DNA from: Sulfurospirillum sp.
Lineage (GTDB): Bacteria; Campylobacterota; Campylobacteria; Campylobacterales; Arcobacteraceae
Reading direction: 5' to 3'
Assembly (NCBI GenBank): GCA_030491005.1
Contig: JAKZMJ010000032.1
Span: forward strand, 124,001-188,000
Length of the DNA: 64,000 bases
Shown: positions 24,094 to 32,647 of the stretch, one piece after another
Numbering within the stretch: the stretch's first letter is position 1
How the letters are laid out: every line of letters begins with the position of its first letter
Notes under the pieces: generated by a model
The model's database searches: none
What the model was told of the DNA's origin: nothing
Seen by the model: the letters and a program-made list of their open reading frames with translations, nothing else
Position numbers and translations under genes: made by a program

Positions 24094-25677
24094 ATGACTT
24101 ATATTAAATTTATCTTATCTTTTTTAATATTTTTAATACTTCCTTTTAATTTATGTGCAAAAACATTTAGTATTGCAACATATAATGTTGAAAATTTATT
24201 TGATTTACAAAAACAAGGTAGTGAATATAAAGAATATATACCAAATACTAAATCAAAATGGAATAAATATAATTTTAATATTAAACTGAATAATACCATA
24301 AGAGTTATTAATGATATCGATGCTGATATTATAGCTTTACAAGAAATTGAAAATAAACAAATTATGCACTTATTACAAAAAAAGATGCCAAGATACACTT
24401 TTAAATCTTTTGCAAAATATAAAAAATCAAGTGTTGGCATTGGAATTTTATCTAAAATAAAAATTATTTCAAATAAAAAAATTGATGTTAAATTTAGAAA
24501 TAAAACTTATAGACCTATTTTAGAAACAACTTTTGAACTAGATAAAATTAGATTTAAAATTTTCAATAATCATTGGGCATCAAAAAGAGTACCTGAAAGT
24601 TATAGAATAAAGTTCGCATACAATTTACAAAATAGATTAAAACAATTAAGCCATGACTATGATTATATATTACTTGGAGATTTTAATTCAAATTATAATG
24701 AATATAAAACTATTATTAAAGATAAAAAGTTAAATAATACATCATCAATTACTGGAATTAATCATATTTTAAATACTACAAAAAATAAAAAATTTATTAC
24801 TTTTGATGATATTTTAAAAGATAAGCAAAAAGTACATTATAATTTATGGCTAGAAACACAAGCTTTGAATAGATTTTCAGCAAAATACAAAAACAGAAAT
24901 ATTACACCTGATAATATTTTACTTCCTGCTTCTTTATTTGATACAAAAAAAATATCTTATATTCCAAATAGTTTTAGAGTTTTTAAAGCAAAATACTTGT
25001 TTCAGAAGCAGAAAATAATAAGATGGAAAATGTATAAAAATATTCATAAAGGATATGGATATTCAGATCACTTGCCTATAATCGCAAAATTTTCTACAAA
25101 TAGTGACAAGCAAAACCCTTTACAAACTCTTCTTAAGCGTAAGATTAATAAAGTATCAAAGCTTTATAAAAAAACAAAACTAATAAAAAGCATTGTTTTA
25201 AAAGATATGATTGTGATTTATAAGACAAACAATAGTGCGATTGTAAAACAAAAAAATGATAGAGCAATATATTTTTATCAAAATGCACAAAGACTAAAAG
25301 AAGGATTTTCTTATGACTTAGAAATTGTTGAAATTCAAGATTATGAAGATTTAAAAGAAGTTAAGAAATATACAATAGTAAAAAGTAATGGAGAATATAA
25401 AGATATTACAACTCTTTACATAGATGCAAATGAGATTGATATCTTTGAAGCAAAATATCAAAATGAAATAATTAAAAATTTACAAGGTACATATAAACAG
25501 CCTTACTTATATATAAAAAATCAAAAATATAAAAAAATTAGACTTTATGCTAAAAATAACTATAATCTACCTAAACAAAAAGAAAATATAATTATCAAAC
25601 AAGGACATTTAGGAATATATAAAGGAAATGTTCAAGTAGTTATTCATTCAAATAAAGATTATGAAGTGGTTAAATGA
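24094..25677 (+). CDS. Secreted endonuclease/exonuclease/phosphatase-family protein
   Basis: A 527-residue protein with an N-terminal signal peptide (about 1-22, hydrophobic LSFLIFLILPFNL then CAK). The EEP domain covers about 24-330 with its motifs ATYNVENLFD, ALQEIE (catalytic Glu), NNHWASKR, LLGDFNSNYNE and GYSDHLPI (terminal His). Members hydrolyse phosphodiester bonds; the secreted, ENLF-containing subgroup includes extracellular nucleases. Residues 340-527 are lysine-rich with beta-strands and may bind nucleic acid or the cell surface; I do not recognise this part. It follows addA after 13 bases and its TGA overlaps the murJ ATG. Confidence 0.85.
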   Translation: MTYIKFILSFLIFLILPFNLCAKTFSIATYNVENLFDLQKQGSEYKEYIPNTKSKWNKYNFNIKLNNTIRVINDIDADIIALQEIENKQIMHLLQKKMPRYTFKSFAKYKKSSVGIGILSKIKIISNKKIDVKFRNKTYRPILETTFELDKIRFKIFNNHWASKRVPESYRIKFAYNLQNRLKQLSHDYDYILLGDFNSNYNEYKTIIKDKKLNNTSSITGINHILNTTKNKKFITFDDILKDKQKVHYNLWLETQALNRFSAKYKNRNITPDNILLPASLFDTKKISYIPNSFRVFKAKYLFQKQKIIRWKMYKNIHKGYGYSDHLPIIAKFSTNSDKQNPLQTLLKRKINKVSKLYKKTKLIKSIVLKDMIVIYKTNNSAIVKQKNDRAIYFYQNAQRLKEGFSYDLEIVEIQDYEDLKEVKKYTIVKSNGEYKDITTLYIDANEIDIFEAKYQNEIIKNLQGTYKQPYLYIKNQKYKKIRLYAKNNYNLPKQKENIIIKQGHLGIYKGNVQVVIHSNKDYEVVK

Positions 25678-26984
25678 TGTTAAAAAAAATGATTTTTACA
25701 AATAGTGCAGGGATTTTAGTATCAAGAATTTTAGGTTTTATTAGAGATTTACTAACAGCCTCATTTTTAGGGGCAAATATATATTCTGACATATTTTTTG
25801 TAGCATTTAAATTACCTAATTTATTTAGAAGAATATTCGCTGAAGGTGCATTTACTCAAGCATTTATTCCAGCATATGCGAAAAGTAAGAATAAGATTAG
25901 GTTTTCAAGTGTTATCTTTTTACAATTTATTGCTTTGATTATGTTTTTATCCTTACTTGTTACACTTTTTTCGACATTAGTTACGAAAGTTATTGCTTTA
26001 GGTTTTGATGAAAAAACGGTAGACTTAGCAGCTCCTTTATTAGCTATTAATTTTTATTACCTGCCATTAATTTTTATGGTTACTTTTATGGCTACTTTAT
26101 TACAATATAAAAAACATTTTGCTACAAGTGCCTTTTCAACTGCACTTTTAAACCTAAGTCTAATAACTGCTTTGTTAATATCTAAAGACCTTGATAAATA
26201 TACTATGACTTTTTATCTAAGTTATGCAGTTGTAATTGGTGGTTTTTTACAAGTTCTAGTCCATATTTTAGCAATAAAAGCAAATAATTTATTAAAGATA
26301 TTTACTTTTAGAAGCTTTTTTATAAAGCAAAATAAATTTTATAAAAATTTTGCAAACTCAACTTTAGGTAATTCAATGATGCACTTATCTGCATTTCTTG
26401 ATACTTGGCTAGCGTCTTATTTAATAGCTGGAAGTATTTCATACATATATTATGCAAATAGAGTTTTTCAATTACCCTTAGCATTATTTGCAATTGCCAC
26501 ATCAACTGCATTATTTCCTATTATTGCACGAGCTATTAAAAATAATGATGAAGCTAAAGCTTTAAGTTTAATGAAAAATGCTTCACAAATACTTTTTATA
26601 CTTTTAAGTATTTCTACCCTAATAGGGCTTGTGTTTAATGAATTTATAGTTGAAATATTATTTCAAAGAGGGTCATTTTCCCAAGAAGATAGTAAAAATA
26701 CTGCATTAATTTTATTTATGTATTTATTAGGACTACTTCCTTTTGGTATTGCAAAAATATTTTCACTTTGGTTATATGCTAAAGAACAACAATTTCTTGC
26801 TGCAAAAATATCTATAAAAGCCTTAGCTTGTAATATTATTTTTTCATTAATTTTAATTAAGCCTTATGGTGCAGTAGGTCTAGCATTTGCTAGTAGCCTT
26901 AGTGCTTATGTCTTGCTTTATCTTACACTTAAGGAATTTGGATTATCAAATTTCTTAAATTTGATAACAAAAAAGTTTTCTTAA
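25674..26984 (+). CDS. murJ: Lipid II flippase MurJ
   Basis: A 436-residue MATE/MOP-type membrane protein that flips lipid II across the cytoplasmic membrane. The N-terminal signature GILVSRILGFIRDLLTASFL and the loop NLFRRIFAEGAFTQAFIPAY are characteristic, as is the GSISYIYYANRVFQLP segment. About twelve membrane helices can be counted, two fewer than the 14 of the canonical protein, and the length is at the short end of the family (about 480-520); the C-terminus probably lacks the last helix pair. Overlaps the upstream gene by ATGA. Confidence 0.92.
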   Translation: MMLKKMIFTNSAGILVSRILGFIRDLLTASFLGANIYSDIFFVAFKLPNLFRRIFAEGAFTQAFIPAYAKSKNKIRFSSVIFLQFIALIMFLSLLVTLFSTLVTKVIALGFDEKTVDLAAPLLAINFYYLPLIFMVTFMATLLQYKKHFATSAFSTALLNLSLITALLISKDLDKYTMTFYLSYAVVIGGFLQVLVHILAIKANNLLKIFTFRSFFIKQNKFYKNFANSTLGNSMMHLSAFLDTWLASYLIAGSISYIYYANRVFQLPLALFAIATSTALFPIIARAIKNNDEAKALSLMKNASQILFILLSISTLIGLVFNEFIVEILFQRGSFSQEDSKNTALILFMYLLGLLPFGIAKIFSLWLYAKEQQFLAAKISIKALACNIIFSLILIKPYGAVGLAFASSLSAYVLLYLTLKEFGLSNFLNLITKKFS

Positions 26985-27076
26985 GATTATAAATTAATTT
27001 TTAAATTAAAGATTTGTATGAAAAATTACTGCTATTATTCGTGTTTATTAGTACTTTAACTATCCAAGGAACTGCA

Positions 27077-27844
27077 ATGCACATAAAAATGATTCTAATC
27101 ATTTTTTTTATTTTTACATCTGTTTATTCAAAAGAAATAGGGATTTATGAACAACAAGACGTAGCAATTGATACTAGTCTAAAATTTACAAATGAATACA
27201 ATCAAATAAAAAGCTTAAAAGAAATTATTAATAATAAACCAACTATTTTGACAATCAATTATTTTAATTGTCCTACTTTATGCTCACCTTTACTATACGA
27301 AGTTGCAGATGTTGTACAAAATGTGGGTTTAGTAATTGGAAAAGATTTTAATATAATAACTTTAAGTATTGAAAAAAATGATACTTTTGTTCATGCTAAA
27401 ACTACAAAAGATAGAATTTTAAAAACATTTAAAAAACCATTTCAAACAAATGCTTGGAGTTTCTTAACTACTAAAGATCAAAAGAATATAGATTTATTGA
27501 CTGATTCTGTTGGTTTTAAATATGAGCGTAGAGTTAAAGATGGAGTTGTTGATTATTTACATCCTGCTGCTATTATAGTATTAACACCAAAAGGTAAAGT
27601 TAGTAGATATCTAAATGGTATAAAATATTTGCCTTTTGATTTAAAATTAGCAATTTTTGAAGCAAGTGATGAAAAAACAAGACCAACTATTGCAAATACA
27701 TTATTATACTGTTTCGCCTATGATGCAGAAAGTAAAAAGTATTTATTTAAAGCAGAAAAAATTGTAGGTGGTTTTATATTTTTAATAGTAGTGATATTTT
27801 TTATTTACTTAGTTAGAACAGGCAGAAAAAAAGATATAAAATAA
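27077..27844 (+). CDS. sco: SCO1/SenC-type copper chaperone
   Basis: I start this gene at ATG 27077 (255 residues) because AAGGA stands seven bases upstream and a signal-like segment (MILIIFFIFTSVYSKE) follows; an in-frame TTG at 27014 would add 21 residues. Sco proteins deliver copper to the CuA centre of cytochrome oxidase. The thioredoxin-like domain carries the copper-binding NCPTLCSP (CxxxC) and the distal histidine in VDYLHPAA. A C-terminal membrane helix (about 228-248) is present, so the protein is anchored at both ends. It heads the oxidase operon, 43 bases before ctaD, which agrees with a role in assembling the subunit II copper site. Confidence 0.9.
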   Translation: MHIKMILIIFFIFTSVYSKEIGIYEQQDVAIDTSLKFTNEYNQIKSLKEIINNKPTILTINYFNCPTLCSPLLYEVADVVQNVGLVIGKDFNIITLSIEKNDTFVHAKTTKDRILKTFKKPFQTNAWSFLTTKDQKNIDLLTDSVGFKYERRVKDGVVDYLHPAAIIVLTPKGKVSRYLNGIKYLPFDLKLAIFEASDEKTRPTIANTLLYCFAYDAESKKYLFKAEKIVGGFIFLIVVIFFIYLVRTGRKKDIK

Positions 27845-27887
27845 ATACAATATTTTAATTTTTTACATTAAAACATAAGGAGACAAA

Positions 27888-29540
27888 ATGAGTAAAAAAA
27901 ACTTTTATGATGAAACGCATACAGTGTTTGGACATCATGAAAACAAACTTTTGCAATGGATTTTTTCTATTGATCACAAAAGAATAGCAATACTATATAT
28001 GGTAGTAATGTTTACATTTTTTATTGTGGCATTAGGTGTTGCATTAACAATGAGGTTGGAATTATTTTTCCCAGGGGAACAAGTTTTAAGCCCTGATCAA
28101 TTTAATCAAGCATTTACCTTGCATGGTGTAATTATGATATTTTTATTTATAATTCCAGGAATTCCAGCGATATTTGGTAATTTTTTACTTCCTTTATTAA
28201 TTGGAGCAAAAGATGTATCTTTTCCACGATTGAATTTATTTTCTTGGTGGTTGTTTTTATTAGGTGCTATTGTTGCTTTAAGCTCACTTTTTATAGGACA
28301 TGGTTTTGCTGATACTGGGTGGACTTTTTATGCTCCTTATAGTGTAAACACAAATACAAATGTTATATTAGCACTGAGCGCCGCGTATATATTAGGAATG
28401 GCATCTATTCTTACAGGAATTAATTTTGTAGTTACTATTCATAGATTAAGAGCTCCTGGAATGGGATTTTTTAGAATGCCATTATTCGTTTGGGGTTTAT
28501 ACTCAACAGCTTGGATTCAAGTGCTTGCAACTCCTGTTATAGGAATTACATTAATTTTAGTGATTATTGAAAAAACTATTGGTATTGGAATTTTTGATCC
28601 TTCAAAAGGTGGAGATCCCATTCTTTATGAACACTTATTTTGGATTTATTCTCACCCTGCTGTTTATTTGATGATTTTACCAGCTTTTGGTGTGGTTTCT
28701 GAAATCGTGCCAACATTTTGTAGAAGAACTATTTTTGGATATAGATCAATTGCTATTTCTTCAGCTATGATTTCTATTATTGGTTACTTAGTTTGGGGAC
28801 ATCATTTATTTTCATCTGGTATGAGTGAATGGGCTAAAGTAGTTTTCTCATTTTTAACATTTTTTGTATCAATTCCTACAGGAATAAAATTCTTTGACTG
28901 GATCGCAACCATGTATAAAGGTTCAATAGTGATGAAGACACCTATGTTATGGGTTGTTGGAACTATTATTACTTTTGCAATTGGAGGTTTAACAGGAGTT
29001 GTATTAGCAACACTTGGAATTACTACTCATTTACATGATACTTATTATGTTGTTGCACATTTTCATTATACTATGTTTGGTGGAGTTGTATTTATGATGT
29101 TTGCTGCTATGCATTATTGGTATCCTAAGTTTATAGGAAAAATGTATGATGAGGCAAAAGCAAAACTTGCTTTTTGGTTAATATTTATAGGTTTTAATGT
29201 ACTATGGTTTCCTATGTTCATTGCTGGTACGCTAGGAATGCCTAGACGTTATTTTGATTATTTACCAGAATTTACAATTTATCATCAGATATCTGGTGTT
29301 GGTGCAGTTATAACTATTTGTGGAGTTTTGTATATGCTTTATACTTTAGTAAAAGCCTTAAAAAGTGGAGAAGACTGTGGACCAAATCCTTGGAATGCTA
29401 CAACATTAGAATGGCAAATTGATTCACCACCACCACTTGAAAACTTTAAAAACACTCCATACATTGATTTTGAACCGTATGATTACAAAGATGGTGTACC
29501 TGTTCATAATCTATATGATGAAATTCATAAAGGAAAATAA
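27888..29540 (+). CDS. ctaD: Cytochrome c oxidase subunit I, A2 type
   Basis: A 550-residue haem-copper oxidase subunit I with twelve membrane helices, holding the low-spin haem and the haem-CuB centre. Ligand histidines are in TLHGVIMIF, the CuB motif SHPAVY, WGHHLFSSG and DTYYVVAHFHYTMFGG. Helix VI reads Y254-S-H-P-A-V-Y260: the YS pair replaces the glutamate of GHPEV, which defines A2-type oxidases. AAGGAG precedes the ATG. With the c-type haem domains of subunit II, this is a caa3-like oxidase distinct from the cbb3 enzymes most common in the phylum. Confidence 0.96.
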   Translation: MSKKNFYDETHTVFGHHENKLLQWIFSIDHKRIAILYMVVMFTFFIVALGVALTMRLELFFPGEQVLSPDQFNQAFTLHGVIMIFLFIIPGIPAIFGNFLLPLLIGAKDVSFPRLNLFSWWLFLLGAIVALSSLFIGHGFADTGWTFYAPYSVNTNTNVILALSAAYILGMASILTGINFVVTIHRLRAPGMGFFRMPLFVWGLYSTAWIQVLATPVIGITLILVIIEKTIGIGIFDPSKGGDPILYEHLFWIYSHPAVYLMILPAFGVVSEIVPTFCRRTIFGYRSIAISSAMISIIGYLVWGHHLFSSGMSEWAKVVFSFLTFFVSIPTGIKFFDWIATMYKGSIVMKTPMLWVVGTIITFAIGGLTGVVLATLGITTHLHDTYYVVAHFHYTMFGGVVFMMFAAMHYWYPKFIGKMYDEAKAKLAFWLIFIGFNVLWFPMFIAGTLGMPRRYFDYLPEFTIYHQISGVGAVITICGVLYMLYTLVKALKSGEDCGPNPWNATTLEWQIDSPPPLENFKNTPYIDFEPYDYKDGVPVHNLYDEIHKGK

Positions 29541-29541
29541 T

Positions 29542-30207
29542 ATGGAACATAATACTAGTCCTGAAGTTATTTATGACAAACAAGGAAAGCCACATGAGGT
29601 AATTGATTTTAATGATGATTATGTAGGTGGGAAGCTTGGTTTTTGGTTCTTTTTATTTACGGAACTTATGCTATTTGGTGCAATGTTTTTAGTTTTTGCA
29701 TTTTTTTTCTATAGATTTTCTGAAGATTTTGTTCAAGCTTCAAGTACACTAAATATTGTACTTGGTGGTGCAAATACATTTATATTGTTAATTAGTACAT
29801 ACTTTATGGGTATGTCATTTATGCATGTAAAAAATAATGAAATATCAAAAGCTAAGATAAAAATATATATTACAATATTTTTATCTATTGTATTTTTGAC
29901 TATAAAATATTTTGAATGGATGGCTGAAATACATCATGGTATTTATCCTGACTCAGATATTCTAAATGCAAAAGAGCATGGTGAGATACTATTTTTTGGT
30001 TTATATTTTACTATGACTGGACTTCATGGAGTGCATATTATAATAGGTATTGCTTTAATGTCATGGGTATTATTTGCAATAAATAAAAAAACTTTGTGTT
30101 CTAAAAACTATCTTCTTATAGAGAATGTAGCATTATATTGGGATTTAGTTCACTTAGTTTGGGTATTTTTATTCCCACTGTTTTATATTATTGGTCTTGG
30201 GAGGTAA
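29542..30207 (+). CDS. ctaE: Cytochrome c oxidase subunit III
   Basis: I start this at ATG 29542 (221 residues) just after the ctaD stop, with AAAGGAAAA upstream; an earlier in-frame start at 29419 would lie inside ctaD. Subunit III stabilises the oxidase and its proton uptake path. It is a membrane protein with five helices; the segments KLGFWFFLFTELMLFGAMF and FTMTGLHGVHIIIG, and the closing YWDLVHLVWVFLFPLFYI, are typical of subunit III. The stop codon TAA is preceded by GGGAGG, which acts as ribosome-binding site for the next gene. Confidence 0.94.
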   Translation: MEHNTSPEVIYDKQGKPHEVIDFNDDYVGGKLGFWFFLFTELMLFGAMFLVFAFFFYRFSEDFVQASSTLNIVLGGANTFILLISTYFMGMSFMHVKNNEISKAKIKIYITIFLSIVFLTIKYFEWMAEIHHGIYPDSDILNAKEHGEILFFGLYFTMTGLHGVHIIIGIALMSWVLFAINKKTLCSKNYLLIENVALYWDLVHLVWVFLFPLFYIIGLGR

Positions 30208-30212
30208 TGGCA

Positions 30213-30521
30213 ATGGAACATACAGAAACATTAACTCAAGAAATATTTATCAAAGTATTTTTTGTATTAGTAGCGTTAACAGCTTTGACATTTTTACAAC
30301 CTTATTTAATAAGTGGAGCATTATCTCAAACTGTATTTATTCAAATGTTTATAGCTGTTGTAAAAACTATATTAATAGGTGCTTATTATATGCACTTAAA
30401 ATATGAATCACCACTATTTAGGTATATTGTATTAATTGCAGTAGGAACATTGAGTATATTTTTTATAATTACAGCATTTGATGCTATTTATAGAAATGAA
30501 ACATATGATTTTTTTAGCTAG
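30213..30521 (+). CDS. ctaF: Cytochrome c oxidase subunit IV (prokaryotic type)
   Basis: A 102-residue membrane protein with three hydrophobic segments. An ATG at 30207 overlaps the subunit III stop, but GGGAGG at 30199-30204 is best spaced for the ATG at 30213, so I choose the latter; the difference is two residues. The small prokaryotic subunit IV has the pattern KTILIGAYYMHLKYESPLFRY seen here (the MHLK motif is characteristic). Position between subunits III and II fits its role as a small stabilising subunit. Confidence 0.88.
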   Translation: MEHTETLTQEIFIKVFFVLVALTALTFLQPYLISGALSQTVFIQMFIAVVKTILIGAYYMHLKYESPLFRYIVLIAVGTLSIFFIITAFDAIYRNETYDFFS

Positions 30522-30530
30522 GAGTATAGG

Positions 30531-31769
30531 ATGTTAGAAGGAATAGAAGGCGTCTCAAGTTTTGCAGGAGAAATAGATTATGTTTTTTGGATTGTTAATT
30601 TAATTTGTTTATTTTTATTTGTTGTTACTATTGGAGCTATGTTTTTATTTATATATCAATATAATGAAAAAAAATCAAAGCCAGAAGATACAAAAAATAT
30701 CAAACATAATACTCCATTAGAAATTGCATGGACCGTAATACCAACAATATTAATGATGGTTATTTTTTATATTGGACTTGATTCTTTAAGAATACAAAGA
30801 ACTATGCCAAAAGATGCAGATTCTATTGTTGTAAAAGTCATTGGTAAAAAATGGTCGTGGAGTTTTGAGTATGAAAATGGTAGAAAAAGCTCAAAATTAT
30901 TAGTGCCTATTAATAAAGATGTAAAGTTATTAATGACAGCACCAGTTGGTGATGTACTGCATGCTTTTTTTGTTGCAGCTTTTAGAATTAAAGAAGATAT
31001 AGTTCCTGGTCAAATTACCAAGCTATGGTTTAATGCTACAAAATTAGGTAAATTTGATATTCAATGTGCTGAGTACTGTGGTACAAGACATGCTTATATG
31101 AGATCTCATGTAATCGTTGTTCCACAAGAAGAGTTTGATGAATTCTTAAATCCAAAAGTTAAAGTGCAAAAAAGTGCTAAACTTTTATTTAATGATTTTG
31201 GTTGTATTGGTTGTCATACACTTGATGGCACACAATCAGCTGGTCCGACATTTAAAGATATGTATAATAAAGATGTAAGTGTTACAATAAACGGACAAAC
31301 AAAAACTATTAAAAGAGATGAAGCTTATTTATTAAGTGCTATTCTTGAGCCAAATTTACATATTGTGCAAGGTTATGTAGGAAATATGATGCCTAGTTTC
31401 AAAGGTGCTATTAATAAAGATGATATGACAACTATTATGAATTACTTCAAGGGTATTGAAACTATAGTTTCAAGTAAACCTAAAATTAATGGGAAAGAAT
31501 TAGTTGATGTAAATGGTTGTATTGGATGTCATACAATTGATGGTACACCATCAGCTGGACCTACATTTAAAGATATAATGGGTAGAAAAACAAAAGTAAT
31601 AAAAGATGGCAAAACTATTGAGATTGTTATTGATGAGAATTATTTAGTAGAAGCTATTAAAAATCCATCTTCAGAATTAGTTGAAGGATATGCTAATATA
31701 ATGCCTCCTTTTAAAGATGTTCTAAGCGATGAAGAAGTGAATGCTATTGTTGAATATTTAAAGAAGTAG
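30531..31769 (+). CDS. ctaC: Cytochrome c oxidase subunit II with two fused cytochrome c domains
   Basis: A 412-residue subunit II. Two membrane helices (about 18-42 and 66-84) precede the cupredoxin domain with the CuA ligands H144, C179, E181, C183, H187 and M190 (CAEYCGTRHAYM). Two cytochrome c domains follow, with C225-x-x-C228-H229 and C330-x-x-C333-H334. They are clear copies of each other (GCIGCHTLDGTQSAGPTFKD and GCIGCHTIDGTPSAGPTFKD), each with a candidate axial Met in MMPSFKG or IMPPFKD. Electrons could pass through two haems c to CuA, giving a ccaa3-like complex. GGAG precedes the start. Confidence 0.95.
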   Translation: MLEGIEGVSSFAGEIDYVFWIVNLICLFLFVVTIGAMFLFIYQYNEKKSKPEDTKNIKHNTPLEIAWTVIPTILMMVIFYIGLDSLRIQRTMPKDADSIVVKVIGKKWSWSFEYENGRKSSKLLVPINKDVKLLMTAPVGDVLHAFFVAAFRIKEDIVPGQITKLWFNATKLGKFDIQCAEYCGTRHAYMRSHVIVVPQEEFDEFLNPKVKVQKSAKLLFNDFGCIGCHTLDGTQSAGPTFKDMYNKDVSVTINGQTKTIKRDEAYLLSAILEPNLHIVQGYVGNMMPSFKGAINKDDMTTIMNYFKGIETIVSSKPKINGKELVDVNGCIGCHTIDGTPSAGPTFKDIMGRKTKVIKDGKTIEIVIDENYLVEAIKNPSSELVEGYANIMPPFKDVLSDEEVNAIVEYLKK

Positions 31770-31770
31770 T

Positions 31771-32613
31771 GTGCTTAAAAATATTTATGTATTAACTAAG
31801 TTTCCTCTTTCTTTTACTGTTAGTTTATCCTGCGTTTTTGGGTATATACTTGCAAAAAACAACTTAGATTTGGGTCTTTTATACCCATTTCTAGCTGTTT
31901 TATTCTTAGCTCTTGGTGTTAGTGTTTTAAATCAACTACAAGAGTATAAACAAGATATTTTGATGCCAAGAACACAAAATAGACCTTTAGCATCAGGGGC
32001 TATATCACGTTCTTTTGTTATAACTCTTGCTTGTGTTATGATTTTCTTTTCTTTTATATTTATATATTTATCACTTGATTTATTTGGCATATTGATTTGT
32101 GCTATTGTAATTGTTATATATAACTTGCTTTACACAAATGCTAAAAAATATACGATTTATGCAGGTGTTTATGGAGCTGTTTTAGGAGTAATTCCTCCTT
32201 ATATTGGTTGGATTAGTGCAGGGGAGTCATCTTTTGATCCAAAATTTATTGCACTTGGTTTATTTTATTTTATCTGGCAAATTCCTCATTTTTGGCTTTT
32301 AAACTTAAAATATTATGAACAATATGAACAAGCAGGTTTTCCTACAATTACAAAAGCCTTTGGTGTTGAAAGTTTAGAGAGAATTACATTTATCTGGTTA
32401 TTATTAACTGTGATTTCTGGAACATTTTTACTTATTATATTTGAAATATCTTCTTTTATAATCTTAGTAGCAGTTGTTGCTTTAAGTATTTATGCCTTGT
32501 ACTCTATATTTCAATTATTGAAAAAGAAGAATTATATATATAATTTTATTAATATAAATATTTATATGTTATTTTTAATGATTTTATTGTGTATTAATGC
32601 TTTATATTTTTAA
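31771..32613 (+). CDS. ctaB: Protoheme IX farnesyltransferase (haem O synthase)
   Basis: A 280-residue UbiA-family membrane prenyltransferase that attaches a farnesyl group to haem b, the first step to haem o and haem a used by the oxidase encoded upstream. The substrate and magnesium motif NQLQEYKQDILMPRTQNRPL is complete; the second aspartate-rich loop is less typical (KYYEQYEQAGFPT). The start is GTG, one base after the ctaC stop. No ctaA (haem A synthase) is in this operon, so whether haem a or haem o is used cannot be decided here. Confidence 0.93.
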   Translation: MLKNIYVLTKFPLSFTVSLSCVFGYILAKNNLDLGLLYPFLAVLFLALGVSVLNQLQEYKQDILMPRTQNRPLASGAISRSFVITLACVMIFFSFIFIYLSLDLFGILICAIVIVIYNLLYTNAKKYTIYAGVYGAVLGVIPPYIGWISAGESSFDPKFIALGLFYFIWQIPHFWLLNLKYYEQYEQAGFPTITKAFGVESLERITFIWLLLTVISGTFLLIIFEISSFIILVAVVALSIYALYSIFQLLKKKNYIYNFININIYMLFLMILLCINALYF

Positions 32614-32647
32614 CTTATATATCAAATCAAATTAACTAAGATTATGA

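Noticed and set aside
29419-29541. Longer N-terminus for cytochrome oxidase subunit III
   Set aside because: Those codons lie inside ctaD and encode no plausible extension; ATG 29542 has a ribosome-binding site.
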